Of a stretch of DNA of 18,502 bases, positions 1 to 6,852 are shown one piece after another. Below the pieces are notes generated by a model. The model was not told the origin of the DNA. It made no database searches and worked only from the letters and a program-made list of their open reading frames with translations. The translations under genes and the position numbers were made by a program. How positions within the stretch are numbered: the first letter of the stretch is position 1; every line of letters starts with the position of its first letter. This stretch comes from Verrucomicrobiota bacterium (lineage in GTDB: Bacteria; Chlamydiota; Chlamydiia; Chlamydiales; FEN-1388): contig JAFEGS010000599.1 of assembly GCA_018239705.1 (NCBI GenBank), forward strand, positions 1 through 18,502. The letters are read 5' to 3'.

Positions 1-1
1 G

Positions 2-247
2 GCACATGTAAAAAAGCTATCGATTGAAATTGCGCGAGTTTTTTGTAGGTTTCGCACATGTATCAAGCAGCTTCGAGATTCACTTGAAGAGCTCTATATC
101 AGGGATACAGAAATAGATGACAGTGATATCGCCGCTTTAGCAGTTTTAAAAAAATTGAAGAAATTAGAAATCAGACAGTGCAAGAGGGTGACAGGGGCTA
201 CATTCCACCTGCTTCCTGACTCACTTACCATTCGCACCTGGCCTTAA
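2..247 (+). CDS. C-terminal end of a leucine-rich-repeat protein (partial, 5' end outside the window)
   Basis: Reading frame 2 is open from the window edge to a TAA at 245-247 and gives 81 residues with no start, so this is the end of a longer gene. The sequence shows LRR-type spacing of Leu/Ile residues, for example SLEELYIRDTEIDDSDI followed about 25 residues later by LKKLEIRQCKRVTGATF and then LPDSL. The cysteine-containing unit (LEIRQCKRVTG) resembles the longer eukaryote-like LRR class. Such proteins are frequent in amoeba-associated chlamydiae, where they are often suspected of contacting host proteins; that role is inference here. The stop lies about 16 bases before the -10-like box of the next transcription unit. 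The other two frames are interrupted by stops. Confidence 0.6.
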   Translation, partial: AHVKKLSIEIARVFCRFRTCIKQLRDSLEELYIRDTEIDDSDIAALAVLKKLKKLEIRQCKRVTGATFHLLPDSLTIRTWP

Positions 248-262
248 AATAGCTCAATCGTA

Positions 263-268
263 TATACT
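263..268 (+). promoter_or_regulatory. Candidate -10 box for the leader/ABC importer transcript
   Basis: TATACT at 263-268 matches the sigma70-type -10 consensus at five of six positions. It would place the transcript start near 275, just ahead of the leader-peptide ribosome binding site (GGAGA, 288-292). No convincing -35 is seen at the usual distance; 239-245 is a poor match. The assignment rests on the -10 box and the position. Confidence 0.35.
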
Positions 269-298
269 AAAGTTTGTCCCTAATTTTGGAGAAATCTC

Positions 299-376
299 AT
301 GAGTATCTACAGCACTATTTCAGTGGTATCACGTACACTCTCTTCTCTCCATTTCCATCATCACCATCATTGCTAG
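299..376 (+). CDS. Putative His-rich leader peptide (25 aa) of an amino-acid ABC importer operon
   Basis: ATG at 299-301 follows a good Shine-Dalgarno sequence GGAGA (288-292) with six bases between. The frame encodes 25 residues and stops at TAG 374-376. The C-terminal end reads HFHHHHHC: six of the eight codons from 350 to 373 are His (350-352 and five consecutive codons 356-370). A hairpin with a T-rich tail begins eight bases after the stop, and the first importer gene starts at 461. This is the arrangement of amino-acid attenuators such as the enterobacterial his operon leader, whose peptide carries a run of His codons. From that analogy the peptide would sense charged tRNA-His and set readthrough into the importer operon. 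The function is inferred; a metal-binding mini-protein or chance are the alternatives. Confidence 0.6.
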   Translation: MSIYSTISVVSRTLSSLHFHHHHHC

Positions 377-383
377 TCATTTT

Positions 384-420
384 CTACAGAATATTTGTTC
401 TGTAGCTATTGTTCTTTCTA
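384..420 (+). terminator. Terminator-like hairpin between leader peptide and importer operon (possible attenuator)
   Basis: CTACAGAA (384-391) and TTCTGTAG (398-405) are perfect 8-bp inverted arms around a six-base loop TATTTG. A T-rich stretch follows (406-440), but it is not a pure T run. The stem has only three G-C pairs, so this is a weak intrinsic terminator, compatible with partial readthrough. The right arm's CTGTAG (400-405) could instead pair with CTACAG at 307-312 inside the leader ORF, giving a competing 6-bp structure. Together with the His codons this suggests attenuation; the mechanism is not proven by the sequence. Confidence 0.45.
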
Positions 421-439
421 TTTAAATTTTTTATTTTAT

Positions 440-461
440 TAGATTATTCAAGGAGAATCTA
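440..461 (+). promoter_or_regulatory. Shine-Dalgarno sequence presented in a hairpin loop before the binding-protein gene
   Basis: TAGATT (440-445) and AATCTA (456-461) are perfect 6-bp arms enclosing a ten-base loop that contains AAGGAG. The last stem base is the A of the start codon at 461. The stem is A/T-rich and only marginally stable, so it may have little effect on translation. The GGAGA here can also pair with TCTCC at 346-350 in the leader. Confidence 0.3.
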
Positions 462-1210
462 TGTCTATTTGCATTCGTTTATTTTGTATTTTCGCCATGA
501 GCAGCCTCTTTGCAGGCGAAAGCTTTGTAGTTGGGACAACGAGCGGGTATGCCCCATTTGTCAGTCTAAACCAGCAAGGCGAGTATGTTGGGTTTGATAT
601 CGACCTCGCAAAGGCACTTGCCGACAAGCTCGATTCCACGCTTGTACTCAAAGACCTCGGCAGCATGCCATCACTTCTTCTTGCCCTCAAGCAGGGCAAG
701 ATCGATGCCATTATCTGGGCAATGTCTATTACGCAAGAGAGGCAAAAACAGATGGAGATGATCTACTACCAAGGAGAAAAAGAGCTTACACTCCCCCTTC
801 TTTTCTGGAAGGAGATCCCCGAAGAAAATACATCTCTTGAGGCACTTGCAAAAGATGCAGGCGCTATTGTGTGTGCTGAAGCCGGCTCATTTCAGGAGGG
901 AGTGCTGCAAAAGGTGCCTGGACTGCACCTCAAACAGGTAGATAAGGTGATGGACGCCATTTTGGAAATCAAATATGGCAAAGCTCGCTGCACAGCGATC
1001 GATCCATCGCTCGTTCCAGGTGCGGTGCAGCAGTTTAAGGAGATCAAAGTACTGGAAGTCCCACTGTCTGAAGAAGATCGCTCGCTCGGCAATGGCATTT
1101 GCGTAAACAAAAACCAGAGCCTTCTTGCTGAGCGCATCAGAAAGAGCGTAGCAGATCTGCAAGCCGATGGCACGATCGAACAACTTGAAAAGAAATGGAA
1201 GCTCAAATGA
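461..1210 (+). CDS. Polar amino-acid ABC transporter, periplasmic substrate-binding protein
   Basis: This 249-residue protein belongs to the family 3 extracellular solute-binding proteins (HisJ/GlnH/ArtJ type). A short signal peptide is visible (hydrophobic residues 5-18, SLFAGES cleavage area). It is followed by the family opening VGTTSGYAPF (24-33) and YVGFDIDLAKAL (42-53). R94 in SITQERQ and D181 in AIDPS match the residues that in this family hold the alpha-carboxylate and alpha-amino groups of the bound amino acid, so ligand binding looks intact. The C-terminus ends with the typical DGTIEQLEKKW helix. ATG 461 follows AAGGAG with a short spacer. It is the first gene of an importer operon and its stop overlaps the next start as ATGA. 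Substrate cannot be read from the protein; the His-rich leader points to histidine, while arginine, glutamine and general polar amino acids remain possible. Confidence 0.9.
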   Translation: MSICIRLFCIFAMSSLFAGESFVVGTTSGYAPFVSLNQQGEYVGFDIDLAKALADKLDSTLVLKDLGSMPSLLLALKQGKIDAIIWAMSITQERQKQMEMIYYQGEKELTLPLLFWKEIPEENTSLEALAKDAGAIVCAEAGSFQEGVLQKVPGLHLKQVDKVMDAILEIKYGKARCTAIDPSLVPGAVQQFKEIKVLEVPLSEEDRSLGNGICVNKNQSLLAERIRKSVADLQADGTIEQLEKKWKLK

Positions 1211-1866
1211 TATCCACTGATCTTCTCATTGATTCACTGCCCCTTCTTACTAAAGGGGCTTTGATGACCATACAGATCTTCCTCATAGCATCCCTCATCA
1301 GCCTCTCTCTGGGATCGCTCTTTGGAGCTCTTACCTGCCGTCCGCTCAAAAAGCGTCTGGTTACACCTCTCTGTGAGTGCATTACATTTGTACTACGCGC
1401 AGTTCCGCTCTATGTACAGCTGCTCATCATCTATTTTGTCCTGCCCGATCTTCTCTGCATCAATATTGAGGCCTATATGGCGTCGGTGTTTGCGCTTGGC
1501 ATCTGCTCTTCGGCCTATGTCGCACAGATCATGCGCTCGGGAATCAATGCTATTCCCAAAGAGCAGTGGGAGAGTGCTTTTGTGCTGGGCTATTCCAAAA
1601 TCGCCTCTGTGCGATATGTAATCTTCCCTCAGCTCATTAGAACGATACTACCCGCACTTACAGGAGAGCTCGATTCGCTCTTAAAGAGCACGGCAATTCT
1701 TTCGTCCATAGGCCTGCTGGAGCTTACCCGTATGGGCATGAATATTGTCTCGAGGGAGATGGAGCCGCTGACTGTCTACCTTGCTGTCGCAGCTCTTTAC
1801 ATCGCACTCTCAGGTAGTATTAATCTTTTTACTAAATATCTCGAAAAGAGGCTTACACTATGCTAA
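1207..1866 (+). CDS. Polar amino-acid ABC transporter, permease
   Basis: This 219-residue inner-membrane protein is of the HisM/GlnP type. Hydrophobic segments lie at about residues 16-40, 60-80, 88-108, 148-170 and 190-208. The cytoplasmic EAA-type loop that docks on the ATPase is visible at about 121-141 (WESAFVLGY...IFPQ, with the conserved Glu, Ala, Gly and Pro). The start is placed at ATG 1207, which overlaps the upstream stop as ATGA and gives the usual N-terminus (MISTDLLIDSLPLLTKGAL). An in-frame ATG at 1195 would add four residues and cannot be excluded. The 3' end overlaps the ATPase gene by seven bases, indicating translational coupling. It should work as a homodimer with the neighbouring ATPase, because only one permease gene is present. 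Confidence 0.9.
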   Translation: MISTDLLIDSLPLLTKGALMTIQIFLIASLISLSLGSLFGALTCRPLKKRLVTPLCECITFVLRAVPLYVQLLIIYFVLPDLLCINIEAYMASVFALGICSSAYVAQIMRSGINAIPKEQWESAFVLGYSKIASVRYVIFPQLIRTILPALTGELDSLLKSTAILSSIGLLELTRMGMNIVSREMEPLTVYLAVAALYIALSGSINLFTKYLEKRLTLC

Positions 1867-2486
1867 CAACAAAAAATCTCTCATTAAAAAAGGGAAATAG
1901 ACAGATCCTCGATGGGATTAATTTCGAATTTCCGATGAGCTGCATCACGCTGATTTTAGGAAGAAGTGGCGTTGGCAAAAGCACGCTTCTTCGCTGCCTT
2001 GCCCAGCTCGAAACTGGGTATGAGGGGAATATCTCATTTGATGGGTATTCATTGGAAGCCCTCAAAGGAGACGAGCGGTCAAAGCTCGTGGGCTTTATTT
2101 CCCAAAAATATGCCCTCTTTCCTCACCTCACGGTGGCTCAAAACTGCATGCAGCCTTTGCAGGTTATACAGAAGCAGGATCGCGAACGTGCGTTTGGCAC
2201 GACTTTAGAGACGCTTCGTTTACTTGGCATGCAGGACTATCTGGATGCCTACCCCGAAAGGCTATCAGGAGGCCAGCAGCAGCGCGTAGCTATAGCAAGA
2301 GCCCTTGTATGCAATCCTCGCATCCTGCTCTTCGATGAGCCGACATCATCTCTTGACCCAAAGAATGCCCAAAACCTCGCGGAAATCATGCGGGCACTGC
2401 GCTCAGCTGGAAAAGGGATTGTCATTACGACGCACGATATGAACTTTGCTGAGCAGGTACAGGAGCGCACCTACTCTATGAACTGA
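1860..2486 (+). CDS. Polar amino-acid ABC transporter, ATP-binding protein (short C-terminus)
   Basis: This 208-residue protein carries all the nucleotide-binding motifs of the HisP/GlnQ type: Walker A GRSGVGKST (34-42), Q-loop Gln (82, in FISQKYALFPHLTV), signature LSGGQQQR (135-142), Walker B ILLFDEP (155-161), D-loop SSLD and switch His (192, in TTHD). It powers import with the permease encoded just upstream, the two genes overlapping by seven bases. Family members are usually near 240 residues. This one stops at VQERTYSMN, just where the conserved DR...M-x-G-x-I-x-E-x-G strand would begin, so about 30 C-terminal residues are missing. The last 11 bases overlap the 3' end of the convergent nagZ-like gene. 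The catalytic core is complete, so activity is likely. Confidence 0.9.
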   Translation: MLTTKNLSLKKGNRQILDGINFEFPMSCITLILGRSGVGKSTLLRCLAQLETGYEGNISFDGYSLEALKGDERSKLVGFISQKYALFPHLTVAQNCMQPLQVIQKQDRERAFGTTLETLRLLGMQDYLDAYPERLSGGQQQRVAIARALVCNPRILLFDEPTSSLDPKNAQNLAEIMRALRSAGKGIVITTHDMNFAEQVQERTYSMN

Positions 2487-4143
2487 ATGCCAATTTGCCT
2501 ACGACCTGCTGAGCAATTTCATCATCCTCATACCCCATGATGAGGGTGGAGAAGTCGCTGAAAAACTCAAGGCCAAAGGGATTACCGAAGTAGCAGACTA
2601 CGGTCTTCTTGTGCAGCCTTTTGAGCTGGCTTACGAAATCGACAATGCCCTTTGGCAGGCCATGGACTCGAAATTGTGACAACTCCTCGATCTGCCTTTC
2701 CTTGTTGAGCAGCCTGATTTGCGCAATACGCCTAGGATCTGCCGGAAAGACCGACAGAATAATGAGAGGATACTTTTCTAGAAGAGCCACCTGCTCCGAG
2801 GAAGCATCAAAATCGAGTGGCAGCATGATCTGGTCAATATTGAGCTGCTCTTTGACCGCATCGAGAAAGACACTTGAAGAGGCGTCTCCGATTTGTACAA
2901 GGGCAGCCGCTTGGCCCCTTGCCTGCTTGATCGGAAGATGCGCGTTCTCGTCTCGAACTACCGAAATGGCCTGATCGTAAAGCTTATATTTTAAAGCTTT
3001 AGCTTCGTCGGTGTGCAGCAGCTCAAGCGTTGGAACCTCTACGAGGCGCTTTTTTTCAAGCCCCACCTGCTCTTTCAGTTTTAAAATTTTGAGCACTCGC
3101 TCGTCTATCTGCTCAATGTGAATCTTGCCCTCTTGCAGCGCCTGTCTGATGGCGTGGAAGGCTACAATCAAATCTTGAGGCATGAGGAGCATATCATTTC
3201 CTGCAAGGAAGGCCTTGACCGCTATCTCTTCCTGAGAAAAGTACTTTGTCAGCGCCTCCATTCTGAGTGCTCCACTGATCACAAGCCCTTGGAATTTCAT
3301 TTTATCTTTCAGCAGATTCTGGACAATCCTTGGTGAGAGGCTGGCTGGAATGGTAGCATCAGGCTCTAAAGCCGGCATGGAGACATGCTCTGTCTGGATT
3401 GACTGCACGCCGGCAGCAATTGCCTTTTCAAATGGATAGAGCTCAACTGTCTCAAGGCGCTTACTGTCATGGGTGTTTGAGGGGAGATCGAGATGTGGGT
3501 CGACGCTTATGTCGCCAAGGCCTGGAAAATGCTTCGCTGAGGCAATCATCGAGCCATCGCGTAGACCGCGGATCATAGCAATACCTTTTGTAGCCACATT
3601 TTGAGGTGAGCCCCCAAAGGAGCGAACATTGATAACAGGATTTTCGGGATTGATATTGATGTCGAGAACTGGGCTTAAGTTCATATGGACGCCAACGAGC
3701 CTGCCTTGCCTTGCAATCTCTCTTCCCATCTCGTAGATGAGCTGATCATCGCGCACTGCTCCCAGCGTGCTATTTTTGGGAAAGCGAAATCCATCAGTGA
3801 GCCGCATGGAGAGCCCCCACTCAAGGTCCTGAGCGATGAGAATGGGGTATTTGGCTCTCTGCTGGTAGCGGTTGCAAAAGGCCACTTGAAGAACCGAAGA
3901 GCTCGGTCCCACAAGCCCAATACCGCCTATGCCATACTGAGAGATAAAGCTATCGGTCTGTGCGAGCAGATCGCGCTTTTTTGTTTCAAGCTCACTGAAA
4001 TTGAGGTCGACATACCCAGCAACCATGAAGAGCTGGGCAATTTTTTCGTCGACAGTCATCTGTTCAAGGGTCTTAGTAGCCCATGAATCGGCATATCCTC
4101 TACATAAGACCGTACAAGCAAGAATCAGGAAAAACAGGCGCAC
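2476..4143 (-). CDS. nagZ: Glycoside hydrolase family 3 protein, NagZ-like, with Gly at the expected nucleophile position
   Basis: Family GH3 beta-N-acetylglucosaminidases of the NagZ type remove GlcNAc from peptidoglycan fragments. The GTG at 4143 is chosen as start: it has AAGGAT (4151-4156) seven bases upstream and begins VRLFFLILACTVL, a signal peptide, giving 555 residues and likely export. A longer frame from ATG 4197 would begin inside a palindromic repeat. The TIM-barrel domain shows KHFPG (204-208) and the Asp-x-His loop (D215, H217 in SVDPHLDLP) specific to NagZ-type enzymes, then the TEHVSMPAL strand. At residue 291 the usual S/T-D-A-L-x-M nucleophile motif reads ISGALRMEAL, with a GGA codon, so the catalytic Asp is replaced by Gly. 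A second GH3 C-terminal domain follows (about 380-555). Likely inactive as a classical hydrolase, or altered; family assignment is firm, activity is not. Confidence 0.82.
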   Translation of the reverse strand: MRLFFLILACTVLCRGYADSWATKTLEQMTVDEKIAQLFMVAGYVDLNFSELETKKRDLLAQTDSFISQYGIGGIGLVGPSSSVLQVAFCNRYQQRAKYPILIAQDLEWGLSMRLTDGFRFPKNSTLGAVRDDQLIYEMGREIARQGRLVGVHMNLSPVLDININPENPVINVRSFGGSPQNVATKGIAMIRGLRDGSMIASAKHFPGLGDISVDPHLDLPSNTHDSKRLETVELYPFEKAIAAGVQSIQTEHVSMPALEPDATIPASLSPRIVQNLLKDKMKFQGLVISGALRMEALTKYFSQEEIAVKAFLAGNDMLLMPQDLIVAFHAIRQALQEGKIHIEQIDERVLKILKLKEQVGLEKKRLVEVPTLELLHTDEAKALKYKLYDQAISVVRDENAHLPIKQARGQAAALVQIGDASSSVFLDAVKEQLNIDQIMLPLDFDASSEQVALLEKYPLIILSVFPADPRRIAQIRLLNKERQIEELSQFRVHGLPKGIVDFVSQLKRLHKKTVVCYFGNPFGLEFFSDFSTLIMGYEDDEIAQQVVGKLAFSS

Positions 4144-4160
4144 TGGTACTATCCTTTCTT

Positions 4161-4240
4161 CAAAAAGTAAAATCACCACAGAGTCCACAGAGAGCACAGA
4201 GAGAGGTATTTCTCTCGGTGTACTCTGTGATCTCTGTGGT
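4161..4240 (-). terminator. Probable transcription terminator after clpC formed by the palindrome and a T-rich tail
   Basis: Read on the minus strand, the long CACAGAG hairpin follows the clpC stop codon within seven bases and is followed by GATTTTACTTTTTG (4161-4174). A strong stem with T runs after it fits an intrinsic terminator. If it works, the nagZ-like gene immediately downstream needs its own promoter or depends on readthrough; there is little room for a promoter between the hairpin and the GTG at 4143. Confidence 0.45.
4175..4240. repeat. 66-bp imperfect palindrome built from CACAGAG units
   Basis: Bases 4175 to 4240 pair symmetrically about 4207/4208. The paired blocks are ACCACAGAG (4175-4183) with CTCTGTGGT (4232-4240), CACAGAG (4186-4192) with CTCTGTG (4223-4229), CAC (4195-4197) with GTG (4218-4220), and GAGAGA (4199-4204) with TCTCTC (4211-4216), around a six-base loop. 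Each arm contains three CACAGAG-like repeats. Repeats of this CACAGAG type are, as I recall, scattered in intergenic regions of unrelated bacterial genomes and behave like small non-coding mobile or REP-like elements. It lies six bases after the clpC stop. Confidence 0.8.
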
Positions 4241-4246
4241 AGTTAT

Positions 4247-6811
4247 TTATGCTGCAGGAGCCGAAGGTGTGTTTTTGTGCAGAGCACGATCTTCCTTGTC
4301 CTTATTTCTCGGAGTGAATTCCTTCTCATTGAAGACAAGTGTATCCTCTTCTTTGTCAACCTCACATGCCCATCCCTGATCGGGTCTTGTGAGCAGCTTC
4401 TCAGCAAGAGGATCTTCTATGCGCTGCTGGATCTCACGCTGGAGAGGTCTAGCACCCATTTCCGGTTGGTATCCATGCTCTACGAGGAAGTCTTTTGCCT
4501 TTTCAGATAGGGTAATCGTCACCTCTTTAGCAAGAAGACGTCCCTGCAATTTCTTCATCTCGAGATCAACAATGGAATGCAGCGCCTCTTTTGAAAGGGC
4601 TCTGAAGATGACGATATCGCTCAGACGGTTGAGAAATTCCGGCTTAAAGTGCTTTTTCACCGCGCCTTCAATCTTCTCCTTCATTGAGGCATACTCTAAA
4701 GCCCCCTCTTTGGCACCAAAGCCAATCTCGGTACTCTTCTTAATAAGATCGGCGCCAAGGTTAGAGGTCATAATGACGATGGTATTGCGGAAATCAATCT
4801 TCCTTCCAAAGGCATCTGTCAAGCGGCCCTCTTCCAAGATCTGAAGAAGAATATCCATCACATCGGGGTGAGCCTTCTCTACTTCATCAAAGAGCACTAC
4901 CGAATAGGGTCTTTGCCTAATGCGCTCTGTCAGCTGGCCACCCTCTTCATAGCCTACATAGCCTGGAGGAGAGCCCATGATGCGAGAAACCGCATACTTT
5001 TCCATAAACTCTGACATGTCGAGCTGGATCAGGGCATCTTCACCGCCAAACATATTCACAGCAAGCAGCCTGGCTAGTAGGGTCTTTCCAACGCCTGTAG
5101 GGCCGAGGAACAAAAAGGCGCCAATTGGACGATTGGGGTCTCTGATATCTGCACGGCTGCGTCGAATCGCTCGAGATACAATGCTGACAGCCTCGTCCTG
5201 ACCTATAATACTATTCTTTAAGGTCTCTTCAAGTTTGAGTATTTTGTGCGTCTCTCCTTCGGTCAAGCGGTAGATTGGGATGTTGGTCTGCTTTGCCACA
5301 ACCATCGCCACATCTTCATCATCTACAGACACTTCATGCTCTTCTTTGTTTACTTCCCACTCAGAGCTAATCTGCTGCAGCTTTTCTCTCAATGATTTTT
5401 CGCTATCCCGAAGCTTTGCCGCTTTTTCATATTCCTGCTTAGCTATCGCCTCCTCTTTAGACAGCCTTGCCTCTTCGATTTCAGCTTCGTACTTACTGAT
5501 ATCAAGAGGCTGATTCATCATCGAGATGCGCAGCATCGCGCCGGCTTCGTCGATCAGGTCAATAGCCTTATCTGGCAGGAACCGTGCATAAATGTAGCGA
5601 TCTGACATCTCAGCAGCAGCACGGATCGCCCTATCAGTATAGCGACACTTATGGTGCTCTTCATACTTAGCTTTGAGGCCTGTAAGGATCTCTATCGTTT
5701 CAGCGACACTTGGTGGCTGTATAAATATTTTTTGGAAACGTCGCTCAAGAGCGGGATCCTTTTCGATATGCTTTCTGTACTCATCAATAGTCGTCGCACC
5801 AATACACTGGACCTCACCGCGAGAGAGAGCAGGCTTTAAGATATTGGAGGCATCGATAGCACCTTCAGCAGCACCTGCACCAACAATAGTGTGCAGCTCG
5901 TCAATGAACAGAATGACATTACCATGCTTTCGAATCTCATCCATCGCTGCTTTGATGCGCTCTTCGAACTGTCCTCGGTATTTAGTACCTGCAATCATAA
6001 GAGCGAGGTCTAAGCTGATGAGTTTTTTCCGTCGAAGAATGTCGGGAACTTCCCCTTTTACAATAGCATGAGCGAGGCCTTCTACAATCGCCGTTTTTCC
6101 AACACCTGCCTCTCCAACGAGCACAGGGTTATTTTTACGCCGTCTGCACAAAATGAGAATCAATCGCTCAACTTCCTCTTTGCGTCCGATCACGGGATCG
6201 AGCTTTCCTTCGCGGCAAAGCTCAGTCAGATCGAGTCCATAGGCGCGAAGAGCTGGCAGCTTGTCGTTTGGAGCTGCAGCTGTATAGCCCTTTTCAAATG
6301 GCTTTCCTGGCTGTCCCATTGGTGGAGGTGTAGATGATGGCCCTGAAGATGATGCTGGAGGCAATTGCAGGTTAAAAGATTCAAGCTCTCTGAGCACCTC
6401 TTTACGGACTTCCTTGAGGTTGACATTGAGATTTTCAAGCACCTGCGCACCAACACCATCTGTCTGTCTCAGTAATCCTAAGAGAAGGTGTTCAGTACCT
6501 ACGTAGTTGTGATTGAGGGCAAGCGCCTCCTCATTGGCATACTCGATTACCTTTTTTACCTTGCCGGTAAGCGCCGGATCACCATAGAGCTGTAGCTCCG
6601 GGCCAAAGCCCACAAGCTTTTCTACCTCTGCCCGTACGATCTCGTAGTCGATGCTCATATTGCGCAGTACGTTTACTGCAATTCCTTGACCAAGCTTGAG
6701 TAGCCCTAAAAGAACATGCTCAGTACCAAGATAATTGTGGTTCATCCGCTGTGCTTCTTTTTTAGCCAGCTTGATGACCTGTTTGGCGCGATTGGTGAAT
6801 TTGTCAAACAT
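4247..6811 (-). CDS. clpC: ATP-dependent Clp protease ATP-binding subunit ClpC
   Basis: ClpC is a cytoplasmic AAA+ unfoldase that feeds substrates to the ClpP peptidase. The 854 residues show a double Clp N-domain repeat (1-145; the two copies share HNY-x-GTEH-x-LLGLL), AAA module 1 with Walker A GEAGVGKT (233-240) and Walker B VILFIDE (299-305), a UVR-type coiled middle region (about 440-480), and AAA module 2 with Walker A GPTGVGKT (570-577) and Walker B SVVLFDE (637-643). The IGF tripeptide (696-698) is the loop that docks on ClpP, so this is a protease partner rather than a disaggregase such as ClpB. The short middle region also supports ClpC. The end is low-complexity (NTPSAPAA). The gene starts 42 bases after hemG on the same strand, so both cotranscription and its own promoter are possible; a weak AGGG Shine-Dalgarno lies at 6819-6822. 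Confidence 0.97.
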   Translation of the reverse strand: MFDKFTNRAKQVIKLAKKEAQRMNHNYLGTEHVLLGLLKLGQGIAVNVLRNMSIDYEIVRAEVEKLVGFGPELQLYGDPALTGKVKKVIEYANEEALALNHNYVGTEHLLLGLLRQTDGVGAQVLENLNVNLKEVRKEVLRELESFNLQLPPASSSGPSSTPPPMGQPGKPFEKGYTAAAPNDKLPALRAYGLDLTELCREGKLDPVIGRKEEVERLILILCRRRKNNPVLVGEAGVGKTAIVEGLAHAIVKGEVPDILRRKKLISLDLALMIAGTKYRGQFEERIKAAMDEIRKHGNVILFIDELHTIVGAGAAEGAIDASNILKPALSRGEVQCIGATTIDEYRKHIEKDPALERRFQKIFIQPPSVAETIEILTGLKAKYEEHHKCRYTDRAIRAAAEMSDRYIYARFLPDKAIDLIDEAGAMLRISMMNQPLDISKYEAEIEEARLSKEEAIAKQEYEKAAKLRDSEKSLREKLQQISSEWEVNKEEHEVSVDDEDVAMVVAKQTNIPIYRLTEGETHKILKLEETLKNSIIGQDEAVSIVSRAIRRSRADIRDPNRPIGAFLFLGPTGVGKTLLARLLAVNMFGGEDALIQLDMSEFMEKYAVSRIMGSPPGYVGYEEGGQLTERIRQRPYSVVLFDEVEKAHPDVMDILLQILEEGRLTDAFGRKIDFRNTIVIMTSNLGADLIKKSTEIGFGAKEGALEYASMKEKIEGAVKKHFKPEFLNRLSDIVIFRALSKEALHSIVDLEMKKLQGRLLAKEVTITLSEKAKDFLVEHGYQPEMGARPLQREIQQRIEDPLAEKLLTRPDQGWACEVDKEEDTLVFNEKEFTPRNKDKEDRALHKNTPSAPAA

Positions 6812-6852
6812 CGTTTTTGCCCTGGTTGTATATACGTAAACTGAAAAGTTGG

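Noticed and set aside
409..597. A 62-residue plus-strand frame starting MFFLFKFF
   Set aside because: It overlaps the T-rich tract and the binding-protein start in another frame, and has no Shine-Dalgarno sequence.
2440..2520. A frameshift that would restore the missing C-terminus of the ABC ATPase
   Set aside because: Neither alternative frame after the switch His gives the conserved end of the family, so the short form appears real in this sequence.
4144..4197. An ATG at 4197 extending the nagZ-like gene by 18 residues
   Set aside because: The extension starts inside the CACAGAG palindrome, has no Shine-Dalgarno sequence and would place charged residues before the signal peptide. GTG 4143 has AAGGAT at good spacing.
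4001..4510. Plus-strand open frames over nagZ, the palindrome and clpC (products rich in TESTES and similar)
   Set aside because: They are antisense shadows of two strong genes plus translation of the palindromic repeat, with no ribosome binding site.
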